53,551 nt of DNA. Source: an uncultured Clostridia bacterium. Lineage in GTDB: Bacteria; Bacillota; Clostridia; Oscillospirales; Acutalibacteraceae. Location of the stretch: positions 1-53,551 of the forward strand of contig CAMMAZ010000008.1 in NCBI GenBank assembly GCA_946493765.1. Reading direction: 5' to 3'. The stretch's first letter is position 1, and each line of letters starts with the position of its first letter. Made by a program: the position numbers and the translations under genes. This document shows positions 43,310 to 50,891 of this stretch, piece by piece. A model generated the notes under the pieces. It did no database searches. It was given only the letters and a program-made list of their open reading frames with translations, and was not told the DNA's origin.

Positions 43310-44086
43310 ATGGAAAAGAAGTTAAAAGTGCTCATAGCAGATAATTCAAGCGAATTCTCTATTGAATGCACGAAAGTTCTGAAATCTTACGGCATGGAGG
43401 TGATGATGACACAAAAAGACGGTTTGCGCTTACTCAGTGACATTAAAAATCTGAAACCGACTGTTGTTATCGCGGATGTCTTCATGCCGCATTTGGATTT
43501 GCTGGGTGTTCTGGACAAGCTGAACACATCGGATTTTGAAACAAAGCCGCTGATCATGGCGTTATCCAGCTTCGACAACCAGCGTTTGGAACAGGAAACG
43601 CTGGAAAAAGGCGCGTCCTATTACTTTCTGCGTCCATTTGATGTGGATATGCTGGCAGAGCGTATCGTCCGCTTAACGGGCTGGAGAAACGATAATTTGC
43701 CGTTGAAACTCACAACGCCTAAAACCAATCTTGATCTGGAATTGATGGTCACGGAGATCATTCATCAGATCGGCGTGCCGGCGCATATCAAAGGGTATCA
43801 TTATTTGCGTGAAGCGATCATGCTGTCGGTCAAAAATCCGGAGATCATCAATTCGATTACCAAACAGCTTTATCCTACTGTTGCTAAAAAATATCAGACC
43901 ACGTCCTCGAGAGTGGAACGCGCGATTCGCCACGGTATCGAAGTGGCTTGGGACCGCGGTGATGTGGATGTTTTAAACTCTTATTTTGGATATACCATAC
44001 ATATCGGAAGAGGCAAGCCCACCAATTCCGAGTTTATTGCGATGATCGCAGATAAACTGCGTTTGAAAATGAAAGCCAGCGCTTAA
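43310..44086 (+). CDS. spo0A: Stage 0 sporulation protein A
   Basis: Spo0A is the master response regulator for entry into sporulation. The receiver domain (about 1-120) has the phosphoacceptor Asp56 in VVIADVFMP. The conserved Thr/Ser and Lys sites appear as ALSSF and FLRPFD. The C-terminal DNA-binding domain has [17 protein letters not shown] and the recognition helix [15 protein letters not shown]. Length 258 aa. SD AAGGAGG. Confidence 0.97.
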   Translation: MEKKLKVLIADNSSEFSIECTKVLKSYGMEVMMTQKDGLRLLSDIKNLKPTVVIADVFMPHLDLLGVLDKLNTSDFETKPLIMALSSFDNQRLEQETLEKGASYYFLRPFDVDMLAERIVRLTGWRNDNLPLKLTTPKTNLDLELMVTEIIHQIGVPAHIKGYHYLREAIMLSVKNPEIINSITKQLYPTVAKKYQTTSSRVERAIRHGIEVAWDRGDVDVLNSYFGYTIHIGRGKPTNSEFIAMIADKLRLKMKASA

Positions 44087-44104
44087 AATAAAGCGGTCGA
44101 ACAG

Positions 44105-44134
44105 GTTATAAATCATTCCGCCTTTGCATAACAT
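44105..44134 (+). promoter_or_regulatory. Candidate sigma-E-like promoter of the SipL-like gene
   Basis: GTTATAAA (44105-44112), 14-bp spacer, CATAACAT (44127-44134) partly matches sigma-E boxes. A start near 44141 would fall in the loop of the hairpin described next. Weak by sequence, plausible by context. Confidence 0.35.
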
Positions 44135-44178
44135 TGTTTTGTAATGATCAAATGATGTTGTGAAAGGCGGAATTTTTT
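44115..44178 (+). terminator. Long hairpin between spo0A and the SipL-like gene
   Basis: Arms 44115-44134 and 44155-44173 pair over about 19 bp (11 perfect G+C-rich pairs, then 8 more after one bulge), with a 20-nt loop and a T-run 44173-44178. The right arm contains AAAGGCGG, the SD of the next gene, whose ATG is at 44179. It can act as terminator for spo0A and hide the SD in read-through RNA. Confidence 0.8.
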
Positions 44179-45702
44179 ATGGAACTTGATTTGAAAAAAC
44201 AGAATCTTTGTTATATGGAAAATAAAATCAGCGAAAAAGCGGAACAGGCGATCGACACGGAATTTTCGCTTCCGGATTATTGTCCGGATATTGAACGAAT
44301 TTTAAAATGCAGCATTAAACCCGGCATCACAAACGCCGGTGTCGCCGGCCGTTCCGTCACGGCGGACGGCATGGCTGTCATCTGCTTGTTGTATACCGGA
44401 AAAAACGGGAATTTATTCGGTTATGAGATGTCTGTGCCTTTTTCCAAAAATATTGACATGCCGCAGGAATGTGATAACGTCTGCGTGCAAGCCGATTGTA
44501 AAACAGATTATGTCAACTGCCGCGCGGTCAATGAACGCAAAGTGGATGTGCACGGCGCAGTCACCATTTTTGTAACCTGTGAGAAAAATACGGAGATCGA
44601 TGTGATCGAAGGGGCACAGGGCGACACGGTTCAGCTGCGCAAAAATAAAATTCAGGTGCTGGAAATGGCGGGATATGCCGATAAAACCCTGACTGTCACA
44701 GAGGAACTGGAGGTTCCGCCGGCAAACGGCGCTGTGAGCAACATCATCCATTATCATTGCAGCGTTTCCACCGAAAGCTGCAAATTTGTGACCGGAAAGG
44801 CGATCATCAAAGGCAATGTGAGCATACATGTTTTGTATTTGAACACAGAACAAAATATTGAGAAACTGGAACTCACATTTCCATTGAATCAGATCGCCGA
44901 CATTCCCGGTGTGGACGAAACTTCGCTTGCCAGCGTGAAGATCGATATTTGTTCCTGCGATTTAAAACCGCATACCAATTCCGACGGTGAGATCATGCGG
45001 ATCGTGGCGGAAATGAAAGTGCAGGTGCATGTTGTCGGCTATAATGAAAGGTGCTATGAGATCGCAACAGACGCTTATTCCATCCAAAACAAACTGGATA
45101 TTGCCAGCTTTACCGGCAATTTAGATAAAAAGCTGTGCGAAGCCGACGAAACATTTACCGCTAAAGATACACTGAGCACCAACGCCGGCGGTATCGAAGA
45201 GGTTATCGATCTGTTTTGCAAGGTGCATTCCTGCAATGTGGTCAACAGCGAAGGACAGGTGCTGATTAAAGGCTATATCACGGCGGAAATGATTTTAAAA
45301 TGCGGCGGGGAATGCACTTTTATGGAAAAAAATATTCCCTTTGAACATAAGCTTTCCTGTGTGCCCGGCGGCGAAGTGATCAATCGGGGGAATCTGTGTA
45401 TTTTATCCTGCAGCTATACCATCGCGTCGGATACCGCTGTGGAAGTGCGCTGCGAATTAAAATTTGCCGGTGTCTTATGCGAAAGAATGCACATAACGGC
45501 CATTACGGATCTGACCGCACTTGAAAACGCGGCAAAGCCGCAGGATGTACCTGCATTGGTGGTCTATTATGCGGCTGCAGGGGAGGATGTTTGGGATATT
45601 GCGATGCGATATAACACATCGGTAGATCTGATCATGCAGCAAAACAAATTGACAAACGAAATTCTGCCGCAGAATAAGATGCTTTTGATACCGGGACTTT
45701 AA
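44179..45702 (+). CDS. sipL: SPOCS (DUF3794) and LysM protein, SipL-like spore morphogenesis protein
   Basis: The 507-aa protein has repeated SPOCS/DUF3794-type beta domains (about 30-150, 170-290, 320-435) and a C-terminal LysM domain (about 460-507, ending NKMLLIPGL). This is the layout of SipL of Clostridioides difficile, which anchors SpoIVA and the coat to the forespore and replaces Bacillus SpoVID. No signal peptide is present, as expected for a mother-cell protein. A first motif TEFSLPDYCPDIERILKC is typical of SPOCS proteins. Its neighbour spo0A supports a sporulation role. Confidence 0.8.
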   Translation: MELDLKKQNLCYMENKISEKAEQAIDTEFSLPDYCPDIERILKCSIKPGITNAGVAGRSVTADGMAVICLLYTGKNGNLFGYEMSVPFSKNIDMPQECDNVCVQADCKTDYVNCRAVNERKVDVHGAVTIFVTCEKNTEIDVIEGAQGDTVQLRKNKIQVLEMAGYADKTLTVTEELEVPPANGAVSNIIHYHCSVSTESCKFVTGKAIIKGNVSIHVLYLNTEQNIEKLELTFPLNQIADIPGVDETSLASVKIDICSCDLKPHTNSDGEIMRIVAEMKVQVHVVGYNERCYEIATDAYSIQNKLDIASFTGNLDKKLCEADETFTAKDTLSTNAGGIEEVIDLFCKVHSCNVVNSEGQVLIKGYITAEMILKCGGECTFMEKNIPFEHKLSCVPGGEVINRGNLCILSCSYTIASDTAVEVRCELKFAGVLCERMHITAITDLTALENAAKPQDVPALVVYYAAAGEDVWDIAMRYNTSVDLIMQQNKLTNEILPQNKMLLIPGL

Positions 45703-45711
45703 AATTTTTGC

Positions 45712-45740
45712 TTGACGAAAACAAACAGACTTGTTATAAT
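45712..45740 (+). promoter_or_regulatory. Promoter of the purine pair
   Basis: -35 TTGACG (45712-45717), 17-bp spacer ending in TGT, -10 TATAAT (45735-45740). It directly precedes the ZTP riboswitch. Confidence 0.88.
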
Positions 45741-45753
45741 AAAATTGTTCTTT

Positions 45754-45822
45754 GTGACTGACGGATTGTGTGGAAGAAAAACCACAGGAAGCAAAGAATG
45801 TGAAATGCCGACCGTCTGGGCA
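45754..45822 (+). ncRNA. ZTP (pfl) riboswitch
   Basis: Conserved pieces of the pfl motif are present in order: GTGACTGACGG (45754-45764), a hairpin TGTGG/CCACA (45769-45773 with 45782-45786) followed by GGAAGC, and GCCGACCGTCTGGGCA ending at 45822. GACGG (45760-45764) pairs with CCGTC (45812-45816). ZTP or ZMP accumulates when 10-formyl-tetrahydrofolate is short, and binding turns on purine and folate genes. The last bases are shared with the terminator stem. Confidence 0.9.
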
Positions 45823-45859
45823 GCTTTGTTGCAAACAAAGCTGCCCTTTTGTGTTTTTT
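45818..45859 (+). terminator. Expression-platform terminator of the ZTP riboswitch
   Basis: A perfect 13-bp stem (45818-45830 with 45834-45846) around GCA is followed by TTTTGTGTTTTTT. The 5' arm begins inside the conserved CTGGGCA of the aptamer, so ligand binding and termination compete. Confidence 0.9.
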
Positions 45860-45878
45860 GGAAAGGAGAGGTTTTATT

Positions 45879-46583
45879 TTGTTTGAGATCGCACAACTGC
45901 TGCAAGGCAACACTTATCCCGGCAGAGGGATTATCATCGGTAAAACGCCGGACGGGACTAAAGCTGTCACCGCCTATTTTATCATGGGCAGAAGCGAAAA
46001 CAGCCGCAATCGTGTTTTTTGTGAAGAGGGAACAAATGTGATGATTTATCCCTTCGACGCTTCCAAGGTGGAGGATCCGTCGCTGATCATCTATGCGCCG
46101 GTCAGGGTTTTTGAAAACCGGCTGATCGTGACCAACGGCGACCAGACCGACACGATCTATAACGCGCTGCAACAGGGAGGAACTTTTGAAAGTGCGCTTA
46201 GCACCCGAACATTTGAACCGGACGCGCCGAATTTTACCCCCCGTATCAGCGGGATGCTGAGCTTTGCAGACAATGATTTTTCCTACAGGATGAGTATTTT
46301 GAAATGTCTGGACCCAAACACACAAAGCTGCGCGCGGTTTTATTTTGCGTATCCGTCGGTCAGCGGTATAGGTCATTTTATCCATACCTATGCAGGTGAT
46401 GGAAATCCCATCCCGACATTTGCAGGCGAGCCGGAACCAATCGGTATGGCGGATGATATCGATGCGTTTACCGACTTGATCTGGGACAATCTGAATGAAG
46501 CAAATAAAATATCGCTGTATGTGCGGTATGTGGATTTAAAAACCGGTGGTTGTGAAAACCGGCTGATCAATAAAAATATTTGA
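45879..46583 (+). CDS. purO: IMP cyclohydrolase, PurO type
   Basis: The protein resembles archaeal-type IMP cyclohydrolase (PurO, NTN-hydrolase fold), which closes FAICAR to IMP. Seen are an early NTYPGRGIIIG segment, YFIMGRSENSRNRVF, VRVFENRLIVTNGDQTDTIY, FEPDAPNFTPRISG and a late HTYAGDGNPIPTFAGEP. From TTG 45879 (GGAGAGG 8 nt upstream) it is 234 aa. The formyltransferase gene follows 15 nt later, so the two replace bifunctional PurH. Confidence 0.85.
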   Translation: MFEIAQLLQGNTYPGRGIIIGKTPDGTKAVTAYFIMGRSENSRNRVFCEEGTNVMIYPFDASKVEDPSLIIYAPVRVFENRLIVTNGDQTDTIYNALQQGGTFESALSTRTFEPDAPNFTPRISGMLSFADNDFSYRMSILKCLDPNTQSCARFYFAYPSVSGIGHFIHTYAGDGNPIPTFAGEPEPIGMADDIDAFTDLIWDNLNEANKISLYVRYVDLKTGGCENRLINKNI

Positions 46584-46598
46584 AATGGAGGCGTTAAC

Positions 46599-47783
46599 AT
46601 GCAGGAATTTGGACTGAAATACGGATGTAATCCCAACCAGAAACCGGCGAGAATCTACATGGAAAACGGTGGGGAACTGCCGATCGAAATTTTAAGCGGA
46701 AAACCGGGCTATATCAATTTTTTGGACGCGTTCAACAGCTGGCAGCTGGTCAAGGAGCTCAAAGCGGCGACCGGCATGGCTTGTGCGACCTCTTTTAAAC
46801 ATGTCAGTCCGACGTCGGCGGCCGTTGGTTTGCCGATGGATGACAAGCTGAAAAAAGCCTGTTTTGTCGATGATATAGAGGGGTTGGATGCATCGCCTCT
46901 GGCAACCGCCTATGCGCGCGCACGCGGCACCGATCGGATGTCTTCTTTCGGCGATTTTATCGCGTTGAGCGATGTTTGCGACGTTACCACTGCCAAACTG
47001 ATTAAACGTGAAGTATCCGACGGTGTGATCGCACCGGGCTACACCCCTGAAGCGCTGGAAATTTTAAAGCAAAAGCGCAAAGGAAATTATAATATCGTTA
47101 AAATCGATGAAAATTATGTGCCGGATCCGATCGAGAAAAAGCAGGTGTTCGGTATCACCTTTGAGCAGGGCAGAAACAATTTTGAGATCAACGAAGCGCT
47201 GCTGCAAAATGTGGTGACCGACTGTAATAATCTTACAAAGGATGCAACACGCGATTTGATGATCGCATTGATCACGTTGAAATATACCCAGTCTAATTCC
47301 GTTTGCTATGCGGTAAATGGACAGGCGATCGGCGTCGGAGCCGGTCAGCAGTCGCGCATTCACTGCACACGTCTTGCCGGGAACAAAGCGGATATCTGGC
47401 ATTTAAGACAGTGCGATAAGGTTTTGAATCTGCCGTTTTTGCCGTCCATGGGCCGGGTGGATAAGGATAATGTGATCGACGTTTACATTTCGGATGAAAG
47501 CGACGATGTGCTGACCGATGGAAAGTGGCAGCAGTATTTCACGCAAAGACCGGACCCTTTGACCAAGGCGGAAAAACAACAGTATTTAAGTGGGATTTCA
47601 GGTGTCGCGCTTGGCAGCGATGCATTTTTCCCGTTTTCCGATAACATCGACCGGGCAAAACGCAGCGGTGTGTCTTATATTGCGCAGCCGGGCGGATCGA
47701 TCCGCGATGACGCGGTGATCAAAGCCTGCAATGATTATGGGATCACGATGGCATTCACCGGTATGCGGTTATTCCATCATTAA
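46599..47783 (+). CDS. purH: AICAR formyltransferase, stand-alone
   Basis: This enzyme formylates AICAR with 10-formyl-tetrahydrofolate, the penultimate step of IMP synthesis. It corresponds to the C-terminal half of PurH only: FKHVSPTSAAVG with the catalytic Lys-His pair, RARGTDRMSSFGDF, SNSVCYAVNGQ, GAGQQSRIHCTRLAG and GSDAFFPFSDNIDRA. At 394 aa it lacks the N-terminal MGS-like cyclohydrolase domain; that activity is supplied by the preceding gene. SD GGAGG. Confidence 0.93.
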   Translation: MQEFGLKYGCNPNQKPARIYMENGGELPIEILSGKPGYINFLDAFNSWQLVKELKAATGMACATSFKHVSPTSAAVGLPMDDKLKKACFVDDIEGLDASPLATAYARARGTDRMSSFGDFIALSDVCDVTTAKLIKREVSDGVIAPGYTPEALEILKQKRKGNYNIVKIDENYVPDPIEKKQVFGITFEQGRNNFEINEALLQNVVTDCNNLTKDATRDLMIALITLKYTQSNSVCYAVNGQAIGVGAGQQSRIHCTRLAGNKADIWHLRQCDKVLNLPFLPSMGRVDKDNVIDVYISDESDDVLTDGKWQQYFTQRPDPLTKAEKQQYLSGISGVALGSDAFFPFSDNIDRAKRSGVSYIAQPGGSIRDDAVIKACNDYGITMAFTGMRLFHH

Positions 47784-47790
47784 TGAAGAT

Positions 47791-47835
47791 AAAATACCCG
47801 GAAAAGACGTTTGCTCGTCTTTCCCGGGTATTTTG
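47791..47835. terminator. Bidirectional terminator between purH and the small membrane protein
   Basis: A stem of 19 pairs (47791-47809 with 47816-47834, one mismatch or G-U) with A- and T-rich ends serves the converging purH (plus) and small membrane protein gene (minus). Confidence 0.88.
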
Positions 47836-47856
47836 TTGCCTTGGTATGGGGAATCC

Positions 47857-48024
47857 TTATCTTGAAGTAAAAAGCAGACAAACAGAAACGATAAAAAGCA
47901 GGATCATACCGAGCAGCGAAAAGATCGCATAAAATTTATCCTTTCCGTCCGCTTTTGCATTTTTGACCCAAAAGGCGCAGAAAATAAGACCGATGAAAGA
48001 AATAAAAAGACCGATGTATCCCAT
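47857..48024 (-). CDS. Small two-helix membrane protein
   Basis: An unrecognised 55-aa protein is encoded from ATG 48024 to TAA 47857. It begins MGYIGLFISFIGLIF and has two hydrophobic segments (about 3-18 and 33-52) joined by a charged loop (VKNAKADGKDK), predicting a hairpin in the membrane with the loop inside. GGGGGAC lies about 9 nt upstream as SD. It is 67 nt after pyk with no terminator in between, so it may share pyk transcripts. No function is proposed. Confidence 0.7.
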   Translation of the reverse strand: MGYIGLFISFIGLIFCAFWVKNAKADGKDKFYAIFSLLGMILLFIVSVCLLFTSR

Positions 48025-48091
48025 ACTGTTTGTCCCCCATAAAAATTGATTTCACACAAATTATGCGCAGCGTTTCAATTCGTGTCGTGCG

Positions 48092-49510
48092 TTAAACGGT
48101 CTGCACTTTTAAAATATTAGTAGTGCCTGTGATATTCAGCGGTACACCGGCGGTGATGACAACAACGTCGCCTTTGTTGACCAAATCGATCTGCTGTGCG
48201 CAGTCGATCGCATGTATGAACAGGTCATCCGCATTTTCCTGGTTTTTGGCAAGGACCGGGAAAACGCCCCAGGACATGGAAAGCTGATGATAGGTTTTCA
48301 GTTCCGGCGTTGCGGCAACAATTGGTTCGATCGGACGGAATTTGGAAACGCGTCTTGCGGTATAGCCAGATTTGGTAACGGCGATAATCGCTTTTGCATT
48401 CACATCTCTTGCGGTGGTGCATGCAGCGTCGCAAATCGCATTGGTGGTGTCGTTTTCATCTGTGTCATAACGGATGCCGTTGTAAACCAGCATATCAAAT
48501 GCATCATTTTCAGCCTGTGCAGCGATCGTCGCCATGACCTTGACGACTCGGTCGGGATGTTCGCCGACAGCCGTCTCACCGGAAAGCATAACGCCGGAGG
48601 TTCCGTCGAAAACGGCGTTGGCAACGTCGGTGATCTCAGCACGTGTCGGCGTGGGGGAGTGGATCATGGAATCGAGCATCTGTGTTGCCGTGATAACGAC
48701 TTTTCCCGACTGATAGCATTTTTTGATAAACTTTTTCTGAATACCCGGCAGACGTTCATATTCCACTTCAACGCCCATATCGCCTCTGGCGACCATGATG
48801 CCGTCGGAATGTTCCAGGATTTCATCAAAGTTATCGACGCCTTCGATGTTTTCGATTTTGGAAATAATTTTAATGCTGTGTCCGCCATTGTAATTTAAAA
48901 ATTTCCGCAACGCGATCACATCTTCTTTCCGACGGACAAAGGACGCCGCAACAAAATCGACATCCTGCTCAATCCCAAACAACAGATCACTTTCGTCCCG
49001 TTTGCTCAGGTAAGGCATGTCCAGATGGATATAGGGAATATTGATACTCTTATTGTCGCTGAGCTCTCCGCCCTCTTTTACCTTGCAGATAATGTCTGTT
49101 TCGGTGCACTTTTCAACCGTTAAATAGATTTTTCCGTCGTCGATCAGAATTTTATTACCAGGCTGCATTTGTTCCGGCAGATCTTTGTAGGTGATGGAAA
49201 CGATCGTGTCGTCGCCTTCGACATCCCGTGTCGTCAGTGTGAAAGGCGCGCCGTGTTCCAACATGATCTTTCCGTTTTTAAAGGAACGAATGCGGATTTC
49301 AGGTCCCTTGGTATCCAGCATGACCGCAGCCGGTACTTTCAAGCGATCCCGCACAGCTCTGAACATTTCAATGGTTTTTTTATGTCCTTCATGCGTGCCG
49401 TGTGAGAAATTGAGCCGCGCGACATTCATGCCGTTTTTCAGCATTTTTTCCATCATTTTTTCGTTGTTGCTGGCAGGACCCAGCGTGCAGATAATTTTTG
49501 TTCGCAACAT
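48092..49510 (-). CDS. pyk: Pyruvate kinase
   Basis: Pyruvate kinase makes pyruvate and ATP from PEP and ADP at the end of glycolysis. Motifs: TKIICTLGPAS, ARLNFSHGTHEGH, MLDTKGPEIR, the active-site ISKIENIEGVDN with its Lys, VARGDMGVE and the AETAVGEHP region (here GETAVGEHPD). At 472 aa it has the classic A-B-C domains and lacks the extra PEP-utiliser C-terminal domain of Bacillus Pyk. SD AAGAGG. Confidence 0.97.
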   Translation of the reverse strand: MLRTKIICTLGPASNNEKMMEKMLKNGMNVARLNFSHGTHEGHKKTIEMFRAVRDRLKVPAAVMLDTKGPEIRIRSFKNGKIMLEHGAPFTLTTRDVEGDDTIVSITYKDLPEQMQPGNKILIDDGKIYLTVEKCTETDIICKVKEGGELSDNKSINIPYIHLDMPYLSKRDESDLLFGIEQDVDFVAASFVRRKEDVIALRKFLNYNGGHSIKIISKIENIEGVDNFDEILEHSDGIMVARGDMGVEVEYERLPGIQKKFIKKCYQSGKVVITATQMLDSMIHSPTPTRAEITDVANAVFDGTSGVMLSGETAVGEHPDRVVKVMATIAAQAENDAFDMLVYNGIRYDTDENDTTNAICDAACTTARDVNAKAIIAVTKSGYTARRVSKFRPIEPIVAATPELKTYHQLSMSWGVFPVLAKNQENADDLFIHAIDCAQQIDLVNKGDVVVITAGVPLNITGTTNILKVQTV

Positions 49511-49560
49511 TTATAAAAACCTCTTTGTTAAAAAAAATTCAACTTTTGTACCCAGTCTAA

Positions 49561-49589
49561 ACTATAGCACATTCAAACCCATTTGTCCA
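49561..49589 (-). promoter_or_regulatory. Promoter of pyk
   Basis: Minus strand: -35 TGGACA (49589-49584), 17-bp spacer ending in TGC, -10 TATAGT (49566-49561). The intergenic stretch 49511-49818 otherwise holds only the divergent importer promoter; nothing else was recognised. Confidence 0.8.
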
Positions 49590-49724
49590 GTGTTGGAGAT
49601 GCATTTTCAAAAATTTTATTTTTTTATCATATGTATTTAACAAAAACGCGCAGCAATGCGGTTTGAGACCCTGAAAATATTTACAGCAATTCAACAAATT
49701 TTTTAAAGAAAACGAAACAAAGTA

Positions 49725-49753
49725 TTGACATTTTGCTAAAATTATACTAAGAT
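49725..49753 (+). promoter_or_regulatory. Promoter of the ABC importer operon
   Basis: -35 TTGACA (49725-49730), 17-bp spacer, -10 TAAGAT (49748-49753). The short leader of about 60 nt has no T-box or riboswitch that I can recognise. Confidence 0.65.
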
Positions 49754-49818
49754 TGATATAACAACTTTTTACTGCATTGCTTTAAACCGTTAAAGTGATG
49801 CGGATTGGAGGAAAAAAT

Positions 49819-50817
49819 ATGAAAACATTTTTAAAAGTGCTGGCGCTCGGCATGAGTTTTGCTTTGACTTGCGGTGCGTTCACTTCCTGCGGCGATTCCT
49901 CGTCTGGTGAAACGGGTTCCGATGGTAAGGTTTATCAGGTAGGTATTGTGCAGCAGGCGCAGCATACTGCTTTGGATTCCGCGACCCAGGGTTTTGAGGA
50001 CGCTTTGAAGGAAAAACTGGGAGATCAGGTGGAGGTTGTTGTGCAAAACGCTTCCGGAGATTCGGCGAACTGCGCGACCATTGCGAACCAGTTTGTTTCC
50101 AGCGGTAAGGATCTGATTATGACGAACGGTTCACAGGCTTTGCAGGCGACGGTCAGTGCAACGGAGGATATCCCGATCGTTGCAACTTCCATCACCGATT
50201 ATGCGACTGCTTTGAATATCGATTTGGCTGATTGGACGGGGAAAACCGGCATCAATGTGACCGGAACCGCAGATTTAGCGCCATTGGATCAACAGGCGGA
50301 TATGTTTGAAGAACTGTTGCCGGATGCACAAACTGTTGGTATTCTTTATTGTTCCGGCGAGGCGAATTCCAAATTCCAAGTTGAAGAGGTTACAAAAGCA
50401 TTGGAAGCCAAAGGAGTTACCGTGAATGAATATTCTTTCTCCGATTCCAATGACATCGCCGCTGTAGCGACCAAGGCGGTTGGCGAATGCGACGCATTGT
50501 ATGTGCCGACCGATAACAAGGTAGCGGATAACACTTCCATTGTGAACAATATTGCGGAACCGGCGGGTGTGCCGATTATTGCCGGTGAAGAAGGCATTTG
50601 CCAGGGTTGCGGCATTGCGACGCTTTCCATTAGCTATTATGACATCGGCTACATGGCAGGCGAAATGGCGTATGATATTTTGGTGAACGGTAAAGATCCG
50701 GCGGATATGGAAATCCAGTATTATGAAGATGTTGAGAAAAAATACATGAAAGACCGCTGTGAAGCGCTGGGAATCGAAATTCCTTCGGATTATCAAGAAA
50801 TAGTAGTTGAAAATTAA
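49819..50817 (+). CDS. ABC transporter substrate-binding lipoprotein (ABC_sub_bind/TrpX-like)
   Basis: The 332-aa protein is an extracytoplasmic binding protein. A signal peptide (about 1-25) ends in a lipobox-like FTSC, so Cys would be lipidated. Body motifs YQVGIVQQAQHTALDSATQGFEDAL, NGSQALQATV, VGILYCSGEANS, ALYVPTDNKV and YYDIGYMAGEMA match the family that includes TrpX of Streptococcus. Substrates vary (aromatic amino acids, other small molecules). Start ATG 49819 follows GGAGG. Permease and ATPase genes follow. Confidence 0.9.
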   Translation: MKTFLKVLALGMSFALTCGAFTSCGDSSSGETGSDGKVYQVGIVQQAQHTALDSATQGFEDALKEKLGDQVEVVVQNASGDSANCATIANQFVSSGKDLIMTNGSQALQATVSATEDIPIVATSITDYATALNIDLADWTGKTGINVTGTADLAPLDQQADMFEELLPDAQTVGILYCSGEANSKFQVEEVTKALEAKGVTVNEYSFSDSNDIAAVATKAVGECDALYVPTDNKVADNTSIVNNIAEPAGVPIIAGEEGICQGCGIATLSISYYDIGYMAGEMAYDILVNGKDPADMEIQYYEDVEKKYMKDRCEALGIEIPSDYQEIVVEN

Positions 50818-50833
50818 TGCGTTTTCAGTTACA

Positions 50834-50872
50834 ATAAAAAGCGATAAGATTTTCTTATCGCTTTTTATTTGT
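50834..50872 (+). terminator. Intercistronic hairpin between binding protein and permease genes
   Basis: A perfect 15-bp stem (50834-50848 with 50854-50868) with ATTTT loop and T-rich tail. Partial termination here would give an excess of binding protein over membrane components. Confidence 0.85.
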
Positions 50873-50891
50873 TAAAGGAGAAAAAGAAATT

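Noticed and set aside
47921..48041. A 34-codon frame (ATG 48041, MGDKQYGIHR...) overlapping the small membrane protein.
   Set aside because: No suitable SD lies before its ATG, and the alternative frame starting at 48024 has an SD and clear two-helix character.
49640..49818. A T-box or riboswitch before the ABC importer.
   Set aside because: The leader after the predicted start is only about 60 nt and no conserved element was recognised.
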